Origin: Paranoxybacillus vitaminiphilus
Lineage (GTDB): Bacteria; Bacillota; Bacilli; Bacillales; Anoxybacillaceae
Direction: 5' to 3'
Length of the DNA stretch: 32,839 nucleotides
Assembly: GCF_003259935.1 (NCBI RefSeq)
Contig: NZ_QLMH01000025.1
Span: 1-32,839 of the forward strand
Below, piece by piece: positions 21,607 through 32,606 of the stretch. A model generated the notes under the pieces. It ran no database searches and was not told the origin of the DNA. It saw nothing but the letters and a program-made list of their open reading frames with translations. The number at the start of each line of letters is the position of its first letter. Position 1 is the first letter of the stretch. Made by a program: the position numbers and the translations under genes.

Positions 21607-21640
21607 ACGCCGTATGAGGGGAAACTCTCACGTACGGTGT
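21607..21640 (+). ncRNA. Group II intron domain V
   Basis: The 34-nt catalytic hairpin contains GCCGTATGAG, a GAAA tetraloop (21621-21624) and CACGTACGG. The triad reads CGC (21608-21610) instead of the more common AGC. The opposite strand has G where AGC introns have U, a compensatory change that keeps the pair. Domain VI follows immediately, with the bulged A at 21682. Confidence 0.92.
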
Positions 21641-21689
21641 GAATGGGGGGAAAAGCTGGAGATAACTTCAAAGGCTTACCTATCCATAT

Positions 21690-25229
<3,540 letters not shown>

Positions 25230-25241
25230 GGGGCGAATGAG

Positions 25242-26408
25242 ATGAAAAAAATAGCCGTTCTATTCTCCGTGTTCATGCTCATTCTCTCCGCATGTGCACC
25301 CAAATTTGAACAGGAAGAGGAAATTGTTCAGCAGACGGATAATAAGCAGCAGAAAGCGATTATTCCAAAATACAACATTTCCGACTCCTACTATCGAACG
25401 ATTTTACCGTTTAAGCCAGGGGAGGCAAGAGGGCTTGTTGTTGAAAATTTAAATACCCGTTTGGATGTTGACGAATTTGAATCAGGATTAATGCGCCTTG
25501 CCCAGGAACGATTTTCTCCAAACGACTATGTATTCCAGGAAGGGCAATATTTAAACAAAAAAACGATTGAAAGCTGGTTAAAACGAAAGCTGACAAAAGA
25601 GCAATTAAAAGCCCAAAAGATGGACGAGTCGGAAAACGTCGGCTTAAATCCGATCATGAGCGATGAAGGGACAAATGAAGAAAAAAACAAAAAAAGCCCG
25701 ATTTATTTAGCTCATATTATGGAGCATGACTACTTAGTAAAAAATAATGATGAGAAAGTGCAATTAGGCGGAGTCGTCATTGGCTTGGCAATGAATTCGG
25801 TCCACTATTATCAGACAGAAGAAGGCTATCCGCGCGAAGTGGAAATCGAGGACAAAGTCATTGAACGGGAAGGAAAGCGAATCGCGGCTGAAGTGCTTTC
25901 ACGTTTGCGGAAAATAAAAGAATTAAGAGAAGTACCGATTACGATTGCTTTGTTTAAACAACAGCCGGCAACATCCATTATTCCGGGGCATTTCTTTGCG
26001 GTCACTCATGTTGATAAAGGCAGTTCGTCTATTGATGACTGGGAAGATGTGAATGAACAATATTATTTATTCCCTTCTGATGAAGCGGAGAAGAATCATC
26101 GCGAAGATATGATGAAATTTAACAATTTTAAATCAGACATTGACGAATTTTTCCCTAACTACACGGGTGTGATTGGCAAAGCGTTTTACCGTGATGACCA
26201 GCTGCAGCAATTAACGATTAACATTCCGATGCAGTTTTACGGAAAAGCAGAAGTGATTGGCTTTACCCAATATGTTACAGGACTTGTGATGGAGCATTTT
26301 CCAGACTATATTAACGTAAATGTTTATATTTCTTCTGTAAGCGGTCCGGAAAGCTTAATTATCCGCAAAGCAAATGAGGAACAGCCTTTTGTTCATATTT
26401 ACCAATAG
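25242..26408 (+). CDS. yerH: CamS family lipoprotein (YerH)
   Basis: This 388-aa protein has a lipoprotein signal (KKIAVLFSVFMLILSAC) with a canonical lipobox LSAC at residue 18. A CamS domain follows, recognised by ISDSYYRTILPFKPGEARGLV, the middle HYYQTEEG and the end VYISSVSGPESLIIR. In Staphylococcus and Enterococcus the cleaved signal peptide of CamS relatives yields a sex pheromone-like peptide; whether that happens here is unknown. The mature protein should be anchored outside the membrane. The ATG lies 12 nt after the ligA stop, following GGGGGCGA, so it is probably cotranscribed with pcrA-ligA. Confidence 0.9.
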   Translation: MKKIAVLFSVFMLILSACAPKFEQEEEIVQQTDNKQQKAIIPKYNISDSYYRTILPFKPGEARGLVVENLNTRLDVDEFESGLMRLAQERFSPNDYVFQEGQYLNKKTIESWLKRKLTKEQLKAQKMDESENVGLNPIMSDEGTNEEKNKKSPIYLAHIMEHDYLVKNNDEKVQLGGVVIGLAMNSVHYYQTEEGYPREVEIEDKVIEREGKRIAAEVLSRLRKIKELREVPITIALFKQQPATSIIPGHFFAVTHVDKGSSSIDDWEDVNEQYYLFPSDEAEKNHREDMMKFNNFKSDIDEFFPNYTGVIGKAFYRDDQLQQLTINIPMQFYGKAEVIGFTQYVTGLVMEHFPDYINVNVYISSVSGPESLIIRKANEEQPFVHIYQ

Positions 26409-26424
26409 AGAATTTTTAAAAAAA

Positions 26425-26453
26425 TTGAATAAGCATGTATTATCAGTTAGAAT
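26425..26453 (+). promoter_or_regulatory. Sigma-A promoter of the P5C dehydrogenase gene
   Basis: TTGAAT (26425-26430) and TAGAAT (26448-26453) are separated by 17 nt. A start near 26460 leaves a leader of about 45 nt. B. subtilis rocA instead uses a sigma-L promoter; no -24/-12 GG/GC pattern was seen here. Confidence 0.65.
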
Positions 26454-26466
26454 GATAAATGTAGTC

Positions 26467-26480
26467 TGTAAACGCTTTTG
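26467..26480 (+). promoter_or_regulatory. Possible cre (CcpA) site
   Basis: TGTAAACGCTTTTG matches the cre consensus TGWAANCGNTNWCA at 12 of 14 positions; the two mismatches are the last two bases. It sits just downstream of the predicted transcription start, where CcpA would act as a roadblock. Carbon repression of this amino-acid catabolic gene would make sense but is inferred. Confidence 0.4.
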
Positions 26481-26504
26481 TAATCAGCAAAGGGGGCACA
26501 AACA

Positions 26505-28052
26505 ATGGTACAACCTTACAGACATGAACCATTTACAGATTTTACGATTGATGCGAATAAAAACGCATTTAAAGATGCTTTGAAGCTAGTCGAATCATAT
26601 CTTGGAAAAGATTATGATTTAATCATTGGCGGAGAGCGTATTTCTACAGAAGACAAAATTGTTTCCATTAATCCGGCAAACAAAAACGAAGTAATCGGCC
26701 GCGTCTCTAAGGCAAATAAAGACCTTGCGGAAAAAGCGATGCAAGTGGCAGATGAGGCATTTAAATGGTGGAGCAAAACAAAACCGGAAATGCGTGCCGA
26801 CATTTTATTCCGTGCAGCTGCCATCTTGCGCCGCCGCAAACATGAGTTTTCCGCATTGCTTGTAAAAGAAGCAGGAAAACCATGGAAAGAAGCAGACGCT
26901 GACACAGCAGAAGCGATCGACTTTTTAGAGTACTATGGCCGTCAAATGTTAAAATTAAAAGACGGTATTCCTGTTGAAAGCCGTCCAAATGAATTTAACC
27001 GTTTCTTCTACATTCCGCTTGGTGTTGGCGTTGTTATCTCGCCTTGGAACTTCCCGCTTGCGATTATGGCAGGTACAACAGTTGCCGCTCTTGTAACAGG
27101 TAACACCGTTCTTTTAAAACCGGCAAGCGCGACACCGGTTGTTGCTTACAAGTTTGTAGAAGTGCTTGAAGAAGCAGGTCTTCCGGCAGGCGTCTTAAAC
27201 TACATTCCAGGAAGCGGTGCGGAAGTAGGCGACTACCTAGTTGACCATCCGCGCACTCGTTTTATCAGCTTCACTGGTTCTCGCGACGTAGGTATCCGTA
27301 TTTACGAGCGTGCAGCGAAAGTACATCCAGGTCAAATCTGGTTGAAACGCGTCATCGCGGAAATGGGCGGTAAAGATACAATCGTAGTGGACAAAGATGC
27401 TGACCTTGAATTAGCGGCACAATCGATCGTTACCTCTGCATTCGGTTTCTCAGGTCAAAAATGTTCGGCATGCTCACGCGTTGTTGTGCTTGAAGAAGTA
27501 TATGATCAAGTATTAAACCGCGTTGTTGAATTGACAAAGCAATTAACGGTCGGAAACCCAGCCGAACAAAGCACATTCATGGGCCCTGTCATCGACCAAT
27601 CTGCTTACAACAAAATCATGGAATACATTGAAATCGGTAAACAAGAAGGCAAGTTAATGACTGGCGGAGAAGGAGACGATTCACAAGGCTTCTTCATTCA
27701 ACCGACTGTATTTGCGGATGTCGATCCGAAAGCCCGCATCATGCAAGAAGAAATTTTCGGTCCGGTTGTTGCCTTCACAAAAGCCAAAGACTTCGATCAT
27801 GCGCTTGAAATTGCCAACAACACGGAATACGGCTTAACAGGTGCGGTAATCTCTAGAAACCGTTTCAACATTGAAAAAGCGCGTGAAGAATTCCATGTCG
27901 GCAACCTTTACTTCAACCGCGGCTGCACAGGCGCGATTGTCGGTTACCAGCCATTCGGCGGTTTCAACATGTCCGGCACCGACTCGAAAGCAGGCGGTCC
28001 TGACTATTTAATCCTTCACATGCAGGCAAAAACAACTTCAGAAATGTTTTAA
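26505..28052 (+). CDS. rocA: L-glutamate gamma-semialdehyde (1-pyrroline-5-carboxylate) dehydrogenase
   Basis: This enzyme oxidises glutamate semialdehyde from proline or arginine breakdown to glutamate with NAD+. The 515-aa aldehyde dehydrogenase shows [17 protein letters not shown] near 175 (with the catalytic Asn), [13 protein letters not shown] near 257 (NAD loop), the general base Glu in EMGGKDTIV near 286, and the catalytic Cys in [14 protein letters not shown] near 320. The C-terminal segment [25 protein letters not shown] fits the RocA/PutC subgroup. The ATG follows AAAGGGGG by 9 nt. It stands alone with its own promoter and terminator, without a proline dehydrogenase neighbour in the window. 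The symbol could equally be pruA or putC. Confidence 0.93.
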   Translation: MVQPYRHEPFTDFTIDANKNAFKDALKLVESYLGKDYDLIIGGERISTEDKIVSINPANKNEVIGRVSKANKDLAEKAMQVADEAFKWWSKTKPEMRADILFRAAAILRRRKHEFSALLVKEAGKPWKEADADTAEAIDFLEYYGRQMLKLKDGIPVESRPNEFNRFFYIPLGVGVVISPWNFPLAIMAGTTVAALVTGNTVLLKPASATPVVAYKFVEVLEEAGLPAGVLNYIPGSGAEVGDYLVDHPRTRFISFTGSRDVGIRIYERAAKVHPGQIWLKRVIAEMGGKDTIVVDKDADLELAAQSIVTSAFGFSGQKCSACSRVVVLEEVYDQVLNRVVELTKQLTVGNPAEQSTFMGPVIDQSAYNKIMEYIEIGKQEGKLMTGGEGDDSQGFFIQPTVFADVDPKARIMQEEIFGPVVAFTKAKDFDHALEIANNTEYGLTGAVISRNRFNIEKAREEFHVGNLYFNRGCTGAIVGYQPFGGFNMSGTDSKAGGPDYLILHMQAKTTSEMF

Positions 28053-28054
28053 TG

Positions 28055-28090
28055 AAAAAACCTCTCTGCTATAAAGCAGGGAGGTTTTTT
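28055..28090 (+). terminator. Terminator after rocA
   Basis: CCTCTCTGCT (28061-28070) pairs with AGCAGGGAGG (28075-28084) through ten pairs, one of them G-U, around an ATAA loop, flanked by six A before and six T after. It can work in both directions. Confidence 0.93.
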
Positions 28091-28176
28091 ATGTATTGGT
28101 AAGCTTTCTTGAATTTTTCAGTTGCTTGTTGTAATTATGTAGATTTAAAAAAATGGTAACAACTGAAACATTTTTA

Positions 28177-28207
28177 TTGATTCTAACGTTACGTGAAGAT
28201 TTATGAT
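28177..28207 (+). promoter_or_regulatory. MerR-type promoter and operator
   Basis: The -35 TTGATT (28177-28182) and -10 TATGAT (28202-28207) are 19 nt apart, the overlong spacing typical of promoters untwisted by MerR proteins. The spacer carries the dyad ACGT-T-ACGT (28186-28194) with imperfectly symmetric flanks (TTCTA and GAAGA). The gene that follows encodes a MerR protein, so autoregulation of the regulator-exporter operon is likely. Confidence 0.75.
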
Positions 28208-28230
28208 CGTGTCAGAAGGGGGTGAGAACA

Positions 28231-29004
28231 ATGAAAAAGGTATATCCAATCGGCGAGTTTGCGAAAAAAACGGGTCAAACAATACGAACGCTTCACTATT
28301 ATGACGAAATAGGGATTTTGAAGCCGTCACGTGTATCGGGTTCTGGACGCCGATTTTACAGTGAAGATGAGATCATTACATTACAAAAGATTGTGGCACT
28401 GAAGTTTCTTGGCTTTTCTCTTGAAGAAATTAAACGTTTTATGCAAGAAGAGAAATGGGACTTAAAAGAATCACTTGCTTTTCAAAAGAGGCTTTTGCTG
28501 CAAAAGCGTGAACATATTGACCGCATCATAAAGGCAGTGACGCATGCCCAGCACCTTGCCGAAGAACAAGAAAAGATGGATCCGAATATATTTAGTTTGC
28601 TTATTAACTCCATCCAAATGGAGAATCAACAGAAAGAATGGCTGAAACAATTTATGCCGGCTGAAACAGTGGAAAAAATATTTGATATTAGCGAAGAAAA
28701 ACAGTTGGAATATGAGAAGAAGCTGCTTGGAATTTTCGAAAAGCTAAAAGAATACTATGGAAAAGATCCGAGTGATAATGCTGTGCAATCGTTAATTGAG
28801 GAACTTTTCTCAATTGCCAAAGACGTTGCAAAAGAAGTTTTTGGTGAATATTTATCACTATTTCATTTGAAAGAGGATGAATTCGCTGAAGAACCGATGC
28901 TGTTCCTATCTCCTTTTTCCAAAGAAGAAGAGGAATGGGTGGCAAAAGCGGTGGAAATATTTTTAGAGAAAGAAGGAGTAGATTTGAGTGAAGAAGAATC
29001 ATAG
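28231..29004 (+). CDS. MerR family transcriptional regulator
   Basis: The N-terminal 70 residues are a MerR winged helix: YPIGEFAKKTGQTIRTLHYYDEIGILKPSRV, then GRRFYSEDEIITLQKIVALKFLGFSLEEIKRFM. A dimerising coiled coil (about 75-120, HIDRIIKAVTHAQHLAEEQEKM) follows. The acidic helical C-terminal domain of about 130 residues may be the effector pocket, somewhat like TipAS; no cysteines suggest metal sensing, so an organic ligand is more likely. The ATG at 28231 follows GGGGGTGAG by 5 nt. The GTG at 28222 is part of that site. It overlaps the exporter gene by 17 nt. The likely role is drug-induced control of that exporter, by analogy with other MerR-exporter pairs. Confidence 0.85.
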   Translation: MKKVYPIGEFAKKTGQTIRTLHYYDEIGILKPSRVSGSGRRFYSEDEIITLQKIVALKFLGFSLEEIKRFMQEEKWDLKESLAFQKRLLLQKREHIDRIIKAVTHAQHLAEEQEKMDPNIFSLLINSIQMENQQKEWLKQFMPAETVEKIFDISEEKQLEYEKKLLGIFEKLKEYYGKDPSDNAVQSLIEELFSIAKDVAKEVFGEYLSLFHLKEDEFAEEPMLFLSPFSKEEEEWVAKAVEIFLEKEGVDLSEEES

Positions 29005-30739
29005 TATACCGATAGACAATTGGAAAACCTTCTGGGAGTTAATCAAGAGCACGAATCCGCCGAAATGGATTTTTGTCACTGCTATTACTCTTAGTTTGAT
29101 TGAGACAGGGGTTGGACTCATTGTACCATGGTTTACTAAAGATCTTGTTGACCAGATCGCCGCATCTGCGATAGAACCATCAATTATTATTTTACTTGCT
29201 GCTTCGTTTATTGTGCAAACGATCACTTCCGGCTTTTCTTATTACTTCCTCACCTATATTGGAGAATATGTGGTGGCGGCGATTCGTAAAAAGCTTTGGA
29301 ATCAAGTTTTATTATTGCCTGTTCCTTTTTTCGACAAACACCAATCTGGAGAAACGATGAGCCGAATTACTCAAGACACCAACACGGTAAAAATGCTGAT
29401 CACTCAACATTTAGTTACGTTTCTGACCGGATTTATTTCAGTTGCAGGGGCTGTTAGCATCCTGCTTATTATCGACTGGAAAATGACCCTTATGATGGTG
29501 ACGGCTGTCCCAGTTTCCATCCTGATTCTCTGGCCGCTTGGGCAAAAAATGTACAAAATTTCAAAAGCTACCCAGGATGAAATGGCCAGTTTTTCAGCCA
29601 ATCTTGGCAGAGTGTTATCCGATATTCGTCTTGTTAAAGCTTATTGCGCGGAAAAAGAGGAGCAAAAAAACGGGGAACTAGGGATTTTTCATTTGTTTCA
29701 ATTTGGGCTGAAAGAAGCGAGAATCCAAGCTGTCATTTCCCCGTTTATGACATTTGTGATGATGCTCGTTTTAGTCGTTTTAATCGGTTATGGCGGCGTC
29801 CGTGTTGCCTCAGGCACGCTTTCGTCCGGTTCGCTTGTCGCCATCATTATCTACATGGTTCAAATTGTTGTTCCGTTTAGTCAGATGGCTGCATTTTTCA
29901 CTTCATTTCAAAAGGCAATGGGCGCAACAGAGCGAATCCAGCGCATTTTATCCTTAGAGAGAGAACCAAGCGGCAGTTTGCCTGCGGTGCCAAACCATAA
30001 GCAAGACATCCATTTTCGAAATGTTTCCTTTTCTTATAAAAAGGGAGAGCCTGTCCTCAAACAAATAACGCTCACTATCCCTTCCGGAAAAACTACAGCT
30101 ATCGTTGGTCCGAGCGGCAGTGGCAAAACGACATTGTTTGCTTTGTTAGAGCGATTTTACACTCCCGATGAAGGCGAAATATTGTTTGGGGAAACTAATA
30201 TTGAAGATTTTCATTTACATTCGTGGCGCAGTCAAATCGGTTATGTCTCCCAAGAAAGCCCAATGATGTCAGGAACGATACGCGACAATATTTGTTATGG
30301 ACTAAATAGAGACGTGTCCGATGAAGAGATAGAACGGGCAGCCAAACTGGCAAATGCAGCGGAATTTATCGAACGGCTTCCAAACGGATATTTGACGGAA
30401 GTTGGAGAGCGGGGAATCAAATTATCAGGCGGACAGCGGCAGAGAATCGCCATTGCCCGCGCTCTTATACGCAATCCAAAAATTCTTCTCCTTGATGAAG
30501 CAACCTCAAACCTAGACAGCTCATCGGAAGTTCTTGTTCAAAAGGCCTTGCAGCGGCTAATGGAAGGAAGAACAACACTTGTCATTGCTCACCGTCTCTC
30601 AACCGTTATCGGCGCCGATCAAATCGTTGTATTAGAGAATGGGACCATCACCGGGATCGGCACACATAGCGAATTGCTGCAAACCCATCCGCTCTACAGA
30701 GAACTGGCCGAACAACAATTCCAAACAATATCGGAGTAA
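28988..30739 (+). CDS. bmrA: BmrA-like multidrug ABC half-transporter
   Basis: The 583-aa protein combines six membrane spans (about residues 20-310) with one ATPase domain, as in homodimeric exporters. Motifs: Walker A GPSGSGKTT near 373, Q loop YVSQESPMMSGTIRDNICYGL near 420, signature LSGGQRQRIAIARAL near 479, Walker B ILLLDEATSNLDS near 499 and switch His in AHRLST near 535. Sequence resemblance to B. subtilis BmrA (YvcC) runs along the whole length, including KNRxTQD-like coupling regions and the end LYRELAEQQ. The substrate is unproven; BmrA exports various drugs. The start is GTG at 28988, 9 nt after AAGGAG, inside the end of the MerR gene. Confidence 0.9.
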   Translation: MKKNHSIPIDNWKTFWELIKSTNPPKWIFVTAITLSLIETGVGLIVPWFTKDLVDQIAASAIEPSIIILLAASFIVQTITSGFSYYFLTYIGEYVVAAIRKKLWNQVLLLPVPFFDKHQSGETMSRITQDTNTVKMLITQHLVTFLTGFISVAGAVSILLIIDWKMTLMMVTAVPVSILILWPLGQKMYKISKATQDEMASFSANLGRVLSDIRLVKAYCAEKEEQKNGELGIFHLFQFGLKEARIQAVISPFMTFVMMLVLVVLIGYGGVRVASGTLSSGSLVAIIIYMVQIVVPFSQMAAFFTSFQKAMGATERIQRILSLEREPSGSLPAVPNHKQDIHFRNVSFSYKKGEPVLKQITLTIPSGKTTAIVGPSGSGKTTLFALLERFYTPDEGEILFGETNIEDFHLHSWRSQIGYVSQESPMMSGTIRDNICYGLNRDVSDEEIERAAKLANAAEFIERLPNGYLTEVGERGIKLSGGQRQRIAIARALIRNPKILLLDEATSNLDSSSEVLVQKALQRLMEGRTTLVIAHRLSTVIGADQIVVLENGTITGIGTHSELLQTHPLYRELAEQQFQTISE

Positions 30740-30797
30740 GCACAAAATAAATTTTCTTTCGGATCGCAGTGTACAGATACGACTTTGATGTTAAGAT

Positions 30798-30836
30798 CAC
30801 ATTTAAAATGTGCTATAGCATGTGTATATAATACAC
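30798..30836 (+). promoter_or_regulatory. Two palindromes and -10 element before the toxin-antitoxin pair
   Basis: CACATTTAAAATGTG (30798-30812) is a perfect 7+1+7 palindrome. GTGTATATAATACAC (30822-30836) has perfect 6-bp arms around ATA and overlaps a TATAAT -10 (30827-30832). No good -35 is visible. The centres are 24 bp apart. Antitoxins commonly bind such palindromes to repress their own operon, so these are good operator candidates. Confidence 0.6.
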
Positions 30837-30874
30837 GTTTAAGAGCATATCATAAATAGAAAGGGGAATGGAAA

Positions 30875-31276
30875 GTGGGTATGAACGTGATGAATAGGGG
30901 AAAACGGGGTACGTTGGGGCATCTTGAATTTTTAAAAGAACGGGTATATGGCATTACTGATATGACACGCACGAATAAATTATCGGAAATTCTTAATCGC
31001 TTTGCTGACGAACCAACCAGTGAAATTTATGTTATTCAAAATACAAAAAATAAAAAAGCTTCTGCTGTGTTATCCGATGTTGAATATTTTGAACATCTCC
31101 TTGATATAAAGGAATTTTTTGAACAAATTGTGGATGACTATATGTATCAGGTAGCATCGGAACGTCAAAATGATACGGTCGACATTCCATTAGAGGTTGC
31201 TTTAGAGGGAGAAGAATTTGAATTCGATGAGATTATACAATTGGCACACGACATTGAAATGGACGACGAGGAATAA
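30875..31276 (+). CDS. Phd/YefM-like antitoxin
   Basis: In this 133-aa protein, residues about 27-75 (ITDMTRTNKLSEILNRFAD, then SEIYVIQNTKNKKASAVLSDVEYFEHLLDI) resemble the Phd/YefM fold: a short strand, helices and a strand with the common 'V-x-N-x-K-x-x-A-V-L' and 'Y' pattern. The C-terminal half is very acidic (EGEEFEFDEIIQLAHDIEMDDEE), as expected for a toxin-neutralising tail. The N-terminal 25 residues are basic. The start is GTG at 30875, 8 nt after AAGGGG; ATG at 30881 is an alternative. It is followed 8 nt later by a RelE-like gene. The assignment rests on fold pattern and pairing. Confidence 0.7.
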   Translation: MGMNVMNRGKRGTLGHLEFLKERVYGITDMTRTNKLSEILNRFADEPTSEIYVIQNTKNKKASAVLSDVEYFEHLLDIKEFFEQIVDDYMYQVASERQNDTVDIPLEVALEGEEFEFDEIIQLAHDIEMDDEE

Positions 31277-31284
31277 GCAGAACG

Positions 31285-31680
31285 ATGAAAGATATCCAAA
31301 AAGAAATTGAGAAATTGAACGAGTACTTATTACGTTTTCATACCCAAGTGTTCTTCTCCCGCAACTCGCTGCAAGATTTTAAGTCATATTCAAAAGGGCA
31401 GCGTAAGCAAATACTTGCTCTCATTGTCAAACAAGCGATGAAGGGAGCGATGCTGAAACCGAAGGGAAACGGTAATCAACTGCATCCACCGCTGCATCAA
31501 TTTGCAAAAATCAAGCCAAAATCCATGAGTTTACGAGTTATTTACCGTCTGGTTGAAAAAGATGAGATTGTAGAGATGCAGATTATCGCAATCGGACCGA
31601 GAGATCGCAATGAAGTGTATGAAATGGCAAAATCGAGAATCCATCTCTTTTTCGAAGAAATTCAACAGCGTGGAACATAA
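31285..31680 (+). CDS. RelE/ParE-like toxin
   Basis: The C-terminal half of this 131-aa protein (MSLRVIYRLVEKDEIVEMQIIAIGPRDRNEVYEMAKSRI, quoted in part by its key residues RVIYR, IIAIG, RDR, EVY) looks like the RelE/ParE core, with the strand Arg-x-x-Tyr and a final helix. The N-terminus (KDIQKEIEKLNEYLLRFHTQVFF) adds a helix. Such toxins cleave ribosome-bound mRNA or poison gyrase; which one cannot be told. The ATG has only a weak upstream site, so translation may depend on the antitoxin gene, 8 nt before. A terminator follows at once. Confidence 0.7.
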   Translation: MKDIQKEIEKLNEYLLRFHTQVFFSRNSLQDFKSYSKGQRKQILALIVKQAMKGAMLKPKGNGNQLHPPLHQFAKIKPKSMSLRVIYRLVEKDEIVEMQIIAIGPRDRNEVYEMAKSRIHLFFEEIQQRGT

Positions 31681-31695
31681 CTTCTCTACATATGT

Positions 31696-31730
31696 AACCT
31701 CTCTGCATAAGAAGGGAGGTTTTTTATTTT
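31696..31730 (+). terminator. Terminator after the toxin gene
   Basis: AACCTCTCT (31696-31704) pairs with AGGGAGGTT (31713-31721), with one G-U, around an 8-nt loop. A T run follows. Confidence 0.9.
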
Positions 31731-31776
31731 GTATCAATTCCAATTAGAAGTTAAGCTCTTTTTATACGTGAAAAAA

Positions 31777-31870
31777 GGCTGATCCACAAGCACAGTATCA
31801 CCCCCGCAACACAACGGCATTGAGTCTATATTGCGAAATGCACGTGAGATCAGATGCTTATGGGTCAGCC
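31777..31870. repeat. MITE-like element or IS remnant with inverted ends
   Basis: GGCTGATCCACAAGCA (31777-31792) is mirrored by TGCTTATGGGTCAGCC (31855-31870), with 14 of 16 bases complementary, around 62 nt with no gene. A-rich sequence precedes and T-rich sequence follows, and TTTTATA occurs on both outer sides (near 31760 and 31872), a weak sign of target duplication. The whole stretch 31731-32048 has no credible gene. A large bidirectional terminator-like hairpin is the alternative reading. Confidence 0.45.
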
Positions 31871-32048
31871 CTTTTATATGTTCATTGAAGTCGGCGTTAG
31901 AGCCTTTCATATGATTATATGAATAATTGGAAAACTGCACCATGTTGAGACGGTAAGAAGAGATATCTTCTCCTTCTTAATTAATATTGTTGGATTCGAT
32001 TTTTACGGCGGTTCTGATACCATAAATTTTGGAAGTAACAATCATCTT

Positions 32049-32576
32049 TCATCGTGCATCATCTTTGATTTGCTGAAGAAGATCATCTACACCATATATC
32101 AGGCCTTGATTTTGCAGTTCTTTATAGGCATCCATCATTTCTTCTTTCGTGAAAATATCCTTAAACCAATGAAATAGAGAATCAACCCTAAAAGTCCAGT
32201 ATATACGTTTATCTGGATAGATTTTATGATTCCAATCCACACATCGTTGCAACACCATCCCCATCAACATGGCATACAAGATAAACTTTGCTTTTTCTGA
32301 TAAATTTTCATTCTTGTAGGTTTTTTTCATGGTATCCATCTCGGGCGGCGCTAGTAATCCTATATATTCTCCTGAGGCGTGTTCTTCAATGAAATTAAAA
32401 TTTTTATCGGTATTCTGCTTGTTTGCCATTTTTTCTTGATAGTCTTTGTAGATTAAACTTTGCATAATAGCTGTTTTGCTATATTTTTTGTAATCGCCAT
32501 GGGAGTAGTAGTTTACTAATTCTTCCAACATATCGACTATTTTTTGCTCAAAACGAAAATTTACTTGTTTATGCAC
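32049..32576 (-). CDS. Hypothetical protein with ribbon-helix-helix-like N-terminus
   Basis: I do not recognise this 175-aa protein. The start is GTG, 8 nt after AAGGGGG; an upstream TTG at 32603 has no site. The N-terminus (HKQVNFRFEQKIVDMLEELVNYY) has the strand-then-helix pattern of a ribbon-helix-helix DNA-binding protein, and KKYSKTAIMQSLI continues it with a second helix. The middle and C-terminal parts are soluble and helical, with Trp-rich WNHKIYPDKRIYWTFRVDSLFHWF. No signal peptide or membrane span is visible. It lies 30 nt downstream of a chemotaxis receptor gene fragment on the same strand. It may be a plasmid- or phage-type regulator, but that is a guess. Confidence 0.6.
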   Translation of the reverse strand: MHKQVNFRFEQKIVDMLEELVNYYSHGDYKKYSKTAIMQSLIYKDYQEKMANKQNTDKNFNFIEEHASGEYIGLLAPPEMDTMKKTYKNENLSEKAKFILYAMLMGMVLQRCVDWNHKIYPDKRIYWTFRVDSLFHWFKDIFTKEEMMDAYKELQNQGLIYGVDDLLQQIKDDAR

Positions 32577-32606
32577 GTTTTTTCCCCCTTGATGGAGTTG
32601 CAAAGC

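Larger units (their letters stand above)
19015..21689 (+). mobile_element. Group II intron inserted in pcrA
   Basis: A 2,675-bp group II intron lies in the sense orientation. The 5' end is GTGCGAC and the 3' end is AT. An RT-HNH protein is encoded in domain IV, whose base stem is TCAATCGGTTG (19636-19646) with CAACCGATTGA (21592-21602), 11 bp perfect. Domain V follows at 21607-21640, and domain VI has a bulged A at 21682, eight bases from the 3' end. Removing 19015-21689 turns GAT A + CG AAC into Asp-Thr-Asn, the exact Bacillus PcrA sequence DEYQDTN. The exons total 2,202 nt, or 734 codons with the stop. Domains I-III occupy 19015-19635 and contain no gene. Subclass is not certain. Confidence 0.96.

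Noticed and set aside
21599-21689. In-frame N-terminal extension of PcrA exon 2 into the intron
   Set aside because: These bases are domains V and VI of the intron; the frame is open by chance. Exon 2 begins at 21690.
31734-31943. 69-aa minus-strand frame in the gap after the toxin gene
   Set aside because: It has no ribosome binding site, spans both inverted repeats of the MITE-like element, and matches no family I know.
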